Assembly (NCBI GenBank): GCA_023386395.1
Contig: JAEWJV010000606.1
Span: forward strand, 1 to 5,009
Source of the DNA: Bacteroidota bacterium
GTDB lineage: Bacteria > Bacteroidota > Bacteroidia > Chitinophagales > Chitinophagaceae
Direction: 5' to 3'
Length of the DNA: 5,009 bases
Positions 1-5,009 of the stretch are shown here, piece after piece; positions within the stretch are counted from its first letter, which is position 1, and each line of letters starts with the position of its first letter. Position numbers and translations under genes: made by a program. The notes under the pieces were generated by a model. It was not told the origin of the DNA. It was given only the letters and a program-made list of their open reading frames with translations, and did no database searches.

Positions 1-2729
1 TTATACACCAGCGTCATGGGTTCATGTGCATTTACTTTGAATTGCGTATTCAGGCCCGCATTGCCAATCAACAGGTCTGTATATCCATCTTTATTAAAAT
101 CTGCCGCTGTTATTTTGTTCCACCAGCCGCCTGAAGGAAAATGTATATATTGATCTGAAGCATCTTTAAACTTTCTTTTTTCATTGATAAAAACTTTTAC
201 CGGCATCCATTCACCGGCAATAATAAGATCGGGTTGTTTATCATTGTCAATGTCAGCAAAGGCAGCATCGGTTACCATGCCTATATGTTGCAGCGAAGGA
301 GCCATAGCTTCGGTGGCATTTGTAAAAACGGCTTTACCATTATTAAGCAGAACAGCGCTTTCCGGTGTTAATGGGTACTTACCGGGGACAATTCTTCCAC
401 CCACAAAAACATCTATATCGCCATCGTTATCTATATCGGCTGCGGTAACGGCGCCTTTGGCAGAATATAATTGTGGCAAAGCTTTAACAGGCCTTATAAA
501 ATTTCCTTTGCCGTCATTCAGGTATAGCCTGTCCTGCAATAAGGTATCGCCTTCATTAAATTCATACCCGCCGGATGCAACATACAGGTCTTTATCACCA
601 TCGCCATCCGCATCAAAAAAAACGGCTGCCGCATCTTCGTATAAAGAATCTGCTGTTATATTTTTTTCTTCTTTTGCAATAAACTGCGCATTTTTTGTTT
701 GCAGGAATATACTGGCGCCATAACCTTTGGCCCCGCCAATAAAAATATCTTCAAACCCATCGCCGTTCACATCCGCTTTTGCCATGCAAGGGCCGCTTCG
801 GGATAAATAAGCCGGCATTAAAGGCTGCACCGAAAAATCATCAAAATCATTCTCTTTATGAACATAAGAAAGTAATGGGCTTTTGTCGAAAAAGGTTTGC
901 TTATGCTGAACAGTATTTATACTGTTGTTAACAGCATTGTTATATTGCAATGTGATGGTTTGATTTGCCTTAATATTTATAAGTTGCTGGTTTTTACCAT
1001 CAGCCCAGGTTATTGCGACAGTATCAACCACATCATGTTTACCAATGCCAAAATTCAATACATAGTCAACCGATGACTGATAACCGCGAACCGGCATTTG
1101 CTGCTGGCAGTAAACATCGTTACCGCAATATAGTTTTATCACTGCGCCTATACCATTTATGTTTGAACTATTGCCCTGTAATTTTATTTTCAGGTAATGA
1201 TTGGCAGGCGCTAATTCATTTGCATTATTCCGGTAAATGCCTGCCGGGGCGTTAATATTGCTGATAACAAGATCCAGGTCCCCGTCACCATCAAGATCAG
1301 CATAAGCTGATCCCGCCGAAACATTTTTTTCTTCCATACCCCAATCCTTTACTTTATTTGAAAACGAATCATTCCCCTCGTTCCGGAATATATAATTAGA
1401 TATGATGTTTGATGGCATTTTATCCAGTATTTCCTGCAACGGTTCAGTTGGCTCGCCGTTTCTTTGTTTCATCATAATGCCTGCGCGATACACTATCATG
1501 TCCATGTCTGTATAATCTTTCTGGTATCCGTTGGAAACAAAAACATCTTTATAACCGTCGTTATCAAAATCACAAAACAATGCCGCCCAGCTCCAGTCGG
1601 TATTAGATAAACCTGCTAACTGGCCAACCTCGCTGAAAGTGCCGTCGCCATTATTTTTATGCAGCATATTGCGGCTGTACTGGTAATAAAACCCATGCTG
1701 GAAAAGCTGCTGGAATTTATTCCGGTTTTCAGCGCCGGTGTGCATTTTCTGCGCATGATTATCTTCAGGCTGCATATCCAACGTAAGCAGGTCTATAAAG
1801 CCATCGTTGTTATAATCCGCCGCATCGGAGCCCATGGAATATAACGAAGTTGCATCGAGGCAATCATGCACATTTTCTTTAAATGTACCATCATGTTGAT
1901 TGATGAAGAGATAATCCGCTTCATTAAAATCATTATCAACATACACATCATCCCATCCATCGTTGTTATAATCAGCCACCATTACATTTAAACCAAACGT
2001 CAACACATTTGATATAATGCCAGCCTCTTTAGTTACATCTTTAAAATGCCCGTTATCGTTGCGGTATAATTTGCATGCAAAAGCTTCATTATATTGGGAG
2101 CGGAGCGGCGCCTGCTCATAACCACCGAATGCATATTCCTTTAAGGAATGATTGGCTATAAAAACATCCAGGTCTCCGTCTTTATCATAGTCGAAAAAAG
2201 AAGCCTGTGTTGAATAACCTTCATCGGCCAAACCATATTGCTGCGCACTTTCGGTAAACGTGAGGTCTTTGTTATTGATGAATAAAAGGTTCTTTCTTTT
2301 TGTGGGATTAACATCGCCTGAACGGCAAATATAAATATCAAGCCAGCCATCATTATTTATATCAACCATTGCAGCGCCGGTACACCATCCCTGCATGGAA
2401 GCAACACTGCTTTTAGCCGTCATGTCTTCAAATGAAAAGTTGCCTTTGTTTATATACAACCTGTTCGCTATCATATTGCCGGTAAAGAATATATCTGGTA
2501 AGCCATCGTTGTTAAGATCGCCAAGAGCAACGCCACCGCCATTATAGAAATATGTATAGTTTAAAACATTGGCAGCTTCATTCTCTTTAAGAATGTTCCT
2601 GAAATCAATACCCGTGCTGTTTTCAGAAAGCTTTGTAAAAAGCTTTTCGCCATGATTTTTACAACCGGCGAACAAAAGAAAGCCTGCCATTAAAATGATT
2701 GCATATAACCAGGTGGTTTTAAAAATCAT
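1..2729 (-). CDS. VCBS/FG-GAP repeat lipoprotein with ASPIC/UnbV domain (3' end beyond window)
   Basis: Large exported lipoprotein, probably a surface or periplasmic protein whose ligand is unknown. My translation runs 909 codons without a stop and leaves the window open, so the C-terminus is missing; relatives are often around 1,100 residues. The start is well defined: it is the first ATG after an in-frame TAA at 2744-2742. Residues 1-23 form a lipoprotein signal: a basic residue, a hydrophobic core, then LLFAGC with the lipid-anchored Cys at 23. Twelve DxDxDGxxD-type calcium loops start at residues 71, 123, 180, 253, 305, 387, 478, 653, 706, 765, 826 and 877. They make a seven-loop block, then an ASPIC/UnbV domain (about 526-595, with the typical TWADGKNQ segment), then a second block of at least five loops. 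This resembles CRTAC1-like VCBS proteins of Bacteroidota. The loop at 826 has Lys in place of the Gly. The family call is firm; the function is not known. Adhesion, glycan binding or a structural role are all possible. Confidence 0.93.
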   Translation of the reverse strand, partial: MIFKTTWLYAIILMAGFLLFAGCKNHGEKLFTKLSENSTGIDFRNILKENEAANVLNYTYFYNGGGVALGDLNNDGLPDIFFTGNMIANRLYINKGNFSFEDMTAKSSVASMQGWCTGAAMVDINNDGWLDIYICRSGDVNPTKRKNLLFINNKDLTFTESAQQYGLADEGYSTQASFFDYDKDGDLDVFIANHSLKEYAFGGYEQAPLRSQYNEAFACKLYRNDNGHFKDVTKEAGIISNVLTFGLNVMVADYNNDGWDDVYVDNDFNEADYLFINQHDGTFKENVHDCLDATSLYSMGSDAADYNNDGFIDLLTLDMQPEDNHAQKMHTGAENRNKFQQLFQHGFYYQYSRNMLHKNNGDGTFSEVGQLAGLSNTDWSWAALFCDFDNDGYKDVFVSNGYQKDYTDMDMIVYRAGIMMKQRNGEPTEPLQEILDKMPSNIISNYIFRNEGNDSFSNKVKDWGMEEKNVSAGSAYADLDGDGDLDLVISNINAPAGIYRNNANELAPANHYLKIKLQGNSSNINGIGAVIKLYCGNDVYCQQQMPVRGYQSSVDYVLNFGIGKHDVVDTVAITWADGKNQQLINIKANQTITLQYNNAVNNSINTVQHKQTFFDKSPLLSYVHKENDFDDFSVQPLMPAYLSRSGPCMAKADVNGDGFEDIFIGGAKGYGASIFLQTKNAQFIAKEEKNITADSLYEDAAAVFFDADGDGDKDLYVASGGYEFNEGDTLLQDRLYLNDGKGNFIRPVKALPQLYSAKGAVTAADIDNDGDIDVFVGGRIVPGKYPLTPESAVLLNNGKAVFTNATEAMAPSLQHIGMVTDAAFADIDNDKQPDLIIAGEWMPVKVFINEKRKFKDASDQYIHFPSGGWWNKITAADFNKDGYTDLLIGNAGLNTQFKVNAHEPMTLVY

Positions 2730-2891
2730 GTATGCATTGTTTTATAATACTTAGAAGTTTGAGTTAATAGAAAAATACCGTCATCAGCTACCGGTTTGAC
2801 GCTTTTTTAGTAGTGAAAACAGATTAATTGGTTTTTTAAAGCGTCTCACCTTTATTTATAATCAATCTTAACAGATAACATAAACAGTTCT
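2730..2891. other. Intergenic gap between the NagX-like gene and the VCBS lipoprotein gene
   Basis: This 162-bp AT-rich gap lies downstream of the membrane-protein gene and upstream of the lipoprotein gene, both on the minus strand. It is long enough to hold a terminator and a promoter, so the lipoprotein may have its own transcript. I looked for the Bacteroidota promoter pattern (TTTG near -33 with TAnnTTTG near -7) on the minus strand and found no good match. A TATTAT stretch a short way upstream of the start could be a -10-like element, but with no partner it is not called. No Shine-Dalgarno sequence is visible before the ATG at 2729; the leader is A-rich, which is usual in this phylum. 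No coding frame of note is present. Confidence 0.7.
2798..2845 (-). repeat. Inverted repeat GACGCTTT / AAAGCGTC, possible hairpin
   Basis: The arms at 2798-2805 and 2838-2845 are perfect 8-bp reverse complements separated by 32 bases. Inside the loop, AAAAC (2816-2820) and GTTTT (2831-2835) can pair as a second short stem around a 10-base loop, giving a two-tier hairpin with an asymmetric internal loop. It sits about 47 bases past the stop of the NagX-like gene and about 70 bases before the lipoprotein start. It could be a weak terminator or a leader structure or operator for the lipoprotein gene. It lacks a clean U-tract directly after the outer stem, so it is not a textbook terminator. The repeat is seen directly; any role is inferred. 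Confidence 0.35.
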
Positions 2892-4022
2892 TTAAAGCCG
2901 TATATAAATTTTCTTTTTGTCCATCCACCAGCCGGCAAGCCAGCATATAGAAGTGAAACATATTGAAAACAATAAACATCCCAAAGCGCCGGGCGCAATT
3001 ACCTGGAATATTTTTTCATTTAACCAGTCAATTAAAATAACATCTTTTGAGATATAGAAAAGAAAAAATACGCCAAGCAGGTTTGACAGCACATAAATAA
3101 ACAAAGGGTTTTTGCCAAATACCGTAAAGAAATAAACACCCGTTTTCCAATGTTTACATTCAAGCAAATAAAACAATAACCCGACAATAATTATATCTAT
3201 ACCGCTTGTGTAACACACATACGAACTTGTCCATAATTTTTTATTGAATGGCAAAACTGTGTTCCAGCATAAACCTGCAAACACAAGTAATGAACCTGCT
3301 GCTAAAAGTTTGGCAATACATTTATATGTTGCCCCTTCGCGAACAATAAATGCACCCGTAATATAACCAATCAACACATTCACAATGACAGGCACTGTAC
3401 TTAGCAAACCTTCAGGATCAAACACAATGCCTTTTTCTTTATACATGTGCTGTTCTCCTATTATCAGCATATCAAACTTGCGTACAATATTTCCTTCAAT
3501 AGTATATTGAGCGCCCGTATCACCCAAAAAATATAATAATGCCCAATACAATAAAAGCAATATGGCAGCAATAATAATAATCTTTTTTAATGATGCATAT
3601 CTTACAATAACTGCCGCAAAAAAATAACACAGCGCTATGCGCTGCAATACAGCCATAACACGGGTTTCAGCAAAAGGTTTCCACCACATCTTCCCTTCAC
3701 TATTCCAGCCAACAAACGGATACCATGTAAGCAGGTAGCCAACAATAAATATCAATATGGTGCGCTTTATTATTTTATACCATACTGATTTTGCGGGCAT
3801 GGTTTGAAACTTTTTGTTGGCAAATACCATTGCATTACCAACCGCAAAAAGGAATGATGGAAATACAAGATCAGTGAGTGTGCAGCCGTTCCATTCTGCA
3901 TGCATCATTTGTGTAAAGGGTATAGCGCTGCTACCTTGTGTGTTTACGATAATCATTAAGCACACAGTCATCCCCCTGAATACATCCAGCGTAATAAAAC
4001 GCTGCGTTTTGTTTGCTGTCAT
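2892..4022 (-). CDS. HGSNAT/NagX-like (DUF5009, COG4299) multi-pass membrane acetyltransferase-family protein
   Basis: Complete 376-residue inner-membrane protein of the family that includes human heparan-alpha-glucosaminide N-acetyltransferase and bacterial NagX, a gene found in N-acetylglucosamine-use clusters. Family signatures appear in order: LDVFRGMT (12-19), HAEWNG followed by TDLVFPSFLFAVG (41-62), RVMAVLQRIALCYFFAA (121-137), FDPEGLLSTVP (201-211), NKKLWTSSYV (260-269) and FGKNPLFIY (302-310). His41 lines up with the HGSNAT histidine that takes part in acetyl transfer across the lysosomal membrane, so the catalytic residue appears to be kept. By eye there are about ten hydrophobic segments, near 12-30, 50-68, 84-104, 120-140, 146-166, 207-227, 235-257, 266-288, 295-323 and 345-367, and the C-terminus is lysine-rich. 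The start fits the family, with the first conserved motif close to the N-terminus. It begins two bases after the GH20 stop, so it is very likely cotranscribed and perhaps translationally coupled. The bacterial activity is not settled: acetylation of glucosamine or a transport role are both possible. Confidence 0.92.
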   Translation of the reverse strand: MTANKTQRFITLDVFRGMTVCLMIIVNTQGSSAIPFTQMMHAEWNGCTLTDLVFPSFLFAVGNAMVFANKKFQTMPAKSVWYKIIKRTILIFIVGYLLTWYPFVGWNSEGKMWWKPFAETRVMAVLQRIALCYFFAAVIVRYASLKKIIIIAAILLLLYWALLYFLGDTGAQYTIEGNIVRKFDMLIIGEQHMYKEKGIVFDPEGLLSTVPVIVNVLIGYITGAFIVREGATYKCIAKLLAAGSLLVFAGLCWNTVLPFNKKLWTSSYVCYTSGIDIIIVGLLFYLLECKHWKTGVYFFTVFGKNPLFIYVLSNLLGVFFLFYISKDVILIDWLNEKIFQVIAPGALGCLLFSICFTSICWLAGWWMDKKKIYIRL

Positions 4023-4027
4023 TATTA
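4020..4027 (-). promoter_or_regulatory. Stop-start junction TAATAATG coupling GH20 to the NagX-like gene
   Basis: On the minus strand the hexosaminidase stop TAA (4027-4025) is followed by two bases and then the ATG of the membrane-protein gene (4022-4020). There is no room for a promoter or terminator, and no purine-rich Shine-Dalgarno sequence stands out upstream. Ribosomes finishing the first gene could restart on the second. The spacing is seen directly; coupling is inferred. Confidence 0.75.
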
Positions 4028-5009
4028 GTCAACAATTATTTCATCCGTCATCATAATATTTTGTTCTGCTGCTTTGTTATATGATGCGTTATGTATTTCC
4101 ACTTTAATGAATCTTGCCTGCTGCTGCAACTTTCCGCTGAATGTTTTAATATGACGCAACTCCTGCGGTTTGTCAGTATTATTTATAGTAAATGATGGTT
4201 GATAATATTCGCCGTCGGCTGAAATGCTCACTGCTACTGACTTTGGCAGGTACATATAACTAACCGGCTCTTCCATAAAACGCATAAAAAAGCTATGTAA
4301 CGCCTGTTGTTGTTTCATATCAATAATAATTGTTGCAACGGAATCTGTAATCATCACCCAACGCCGGTCATAAGGTTCAACTGTGCCTAAAATGCCATCC
4401 GCAAAACGGCCAAATGCATCATTGTCCGGCAATGTATTTACAGCAGCCGCAAACGCTTTATGCACTACAATTGTATCAGCATTTATCTTACTCACAAGCC
4501 TGCCTTCTTTAAACGTTGCCGCTTTTATAACGCTGTTTTTATGTATGCTAAAAGGTTTAAGGTATAAAGAAGATACAGCCGTTGGGGCTGTTCCATCGGT
4601 TGTATAATAAATTGGGTATTGATGTGTTTGGTTGGCGAGTGTAACATTTACTCTTTGTGTTGATGAATCAAACTGCAGCCTTATGTTCACATTATACATG
4701 CTTCTTGCATAATTGATACCCTGCTTATCAAAACGCTCAAATTGCAATTCGGTTTTCTCAATAAATCTTTTATAATTTTTTTTTGTTTGCGGCGTCCACA
4801 AAGCCTCAGACAAAGCCAGCAAGCGCGGCAGCAGCATGTATTCCGCATGTTGAGGCGTGTGCACATTCTCAGTCCACAAGCAAGCCTGCCCGCCCAAAAT
4901 AAAATGTTGTTGCGCATTGGTAAAAGATGCGGGCATTGCATTAAAGTTATAAACAGTATCCAGTTGCAGCCTTGCGTAAGTAATGTTTGGTTCAAGCTGC
5001 GGGTCGCTC
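4025..5009 (-). CDS. Beta-N-acetylhexosaminidase, glycoside hydrolase family 20, C-terminal part (5' end beyond window)
   Basis: Exo-acting enzyme that removes terminal beta-linked GlcNAc or GalNAc from glycans such as chitin oligomers or glycoprotein chains; such enzymes are normally exported. The frame is open from the window edge, giving 327 visible residues, and the N-terminal domain, signal peptide and catalytic Asp-Glu pair are outside. Visible residues 1-95 are the end of the GH20 barrel: SDPQLEP, then VYNFNAMPA, then GGQACLWTE (39-47), whose Trp and Glu belong to the sugar-binding pocket in this family, then EYMLLPRLLALSEALWTP (56-73). Residues about 112-176 form a chitobiase/hexosaminidase C-terminal beta-sandwich with the hallmark YYTTDGTAPT. 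Residues about 182-327 resemble the discoidin (F5/8 type C)-like tail found on many Bacteroidota GH20 enzymes, with FADGILGT and a VSISADGEYY strand. An internal ATG at 4936 is not the start, since conserved GH20 sequence continues upstream. It is followed two bases later by the NagX-like gene. Substrate cannot be decided from this part. Confidence 0.93.
   Translation of the reverse strand, partial: SDPQLEPNITYARLQLDTVYNFNAMPASFTNAQQHFILGGQACLWTENVHTPQHAEYMLLPRLLALSEALWTPQTKKNYKRFIEKTELQFERFDKQGINYARSMYNVNIRLQFDSSTQRVNVTLANQTHQYPIYYTTDGTAPTAVSSLYLKPFSIHKNSVIKAATFKEGRLVSKINADTIVVHKAFAAAVNTLPDNDAFGRFADGILGTVEPYDRRWVMITDSVATIIIDMKQQQALHSFFMRFMEEPVSYMYLPKSVAVSISADGEYYQPSFTINNTDKPQELRHIKTFSGKLQQQARFIKVEIHNASYNKAAEQNIMMTDEIIVD

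Noticed and set aside
1..11. TAA at the left edge as a possible stop for the lipoprotein gene
   Set aside because: The TAA spans two codons in the lipoprotein frame (TAT followed by AA and one base outside the window), so the gene is still open at the edge.
184..723. Plus-strand open frame of 179 codons
   Set aside because: It lies antisense within the lipoprotein gene, whose minus-strand frame shows regular calcium-loop motifs throughout. The plus-strand translation is low-complexity Ser/Ala/Pro-rich with no recognisable domain, so it is a shadow of the real gene.
1801..1973. Exact 17-bp direct repeat (CCATCGTTGTTATAATC at 1801-1817 and 1957-1973)
   Set aside because: Both copies encode the same Asp-Tyr-Asn-Asn-Asp-Gly part of the calcium loop in frame. 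The repeat reflects the protein motif and is not a CRISPR repeat, attachment site or mobile element.
2156..2353. Minus-strand open frame of 65 codons in another frame
   Set aside because: It overlaps two clear calcium-loop motifs of the lipoprotein in the correct frame, and its own translation has no family resemblance.
4025..4936. Treating the ATG at 4936 as the start of a small 303-residue protein
   Set aside because: The same frame continues upstream to the window edge with conserved GH20 sequence (SDPQLEP, VYNF), so this Met is internal to a larger enzyme.
4687..4995. Minus-strand open frame of 102 codons rich in Cys and Leu
   Set aside because: It is an out-of-frame reading of the GH20 gene; the correct frame carries the conserved LWTE and LPRL segments over the same bases.

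Overview
The window looks like a piece of a Bacteroidota chromosome, probably from the Chitinophagaceae or a nearby family. It is AT-rich. All genes lie on the minus strand, there is no strong Shine-Dalgarno sequence before the visible starts, and the protein types are typical of that phylum: a GH20 hexosaminidase with a C-terminal carbohydrate-binding tail, a NagX/DUF5009 membrane protein, and a very large VCBS/FG-GAP lipoprotein with an ASPIC/UnbV domain. The phylum is inferred from these protein families and gene style, not from a marker gene.

Reading in the direction of transcription (right to left), the first gene is the C-terminal part of a family 20 beta-N-acetylhexosaminidase (5009 down to 4025); its N-terminus and catalytic Asp-Glu pair lie outside the window. 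Two bases after its stop codon starts a complete 376-residue multi-pass membrane protein (4022 to 2892) related to heparan-alpha-glucosaminide N-acetyltransferase (HGSNAT). After a 162-bp gap holding an inverted repeat, a third gene begins at 2729 and runs off the left edge still open. It encodes at least 909 residues of a lipoprotein with twelve calcium-binding DxDxDG-type loops arranged as two beta-propeller blocks on either side of an ASPIC/UnbV domain.

The first two genes almost certainly form one transcription unit and point to amino-sugar metabolism. GH20 enzymes release terminal N-acetylhexosamine, and HGSNAT-type proteins move an acetyl group across a membrane onto a terminal glucosamine. 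The large lipoprotein is probably exposed at the cell surface or in the periplasm; relatives are common near glycan-uptake loci in this phylum, but its role is unknown and it may or may not be cotranscribed with the first two. There are no RNA genes, mobile elements or CRISPR arrays, and no convincing plus-strand gene. The content is mostly recognisable families; the most interesting point is the tight pairing of a GH20 enzyme with an HGSNAT-like transacetylase.
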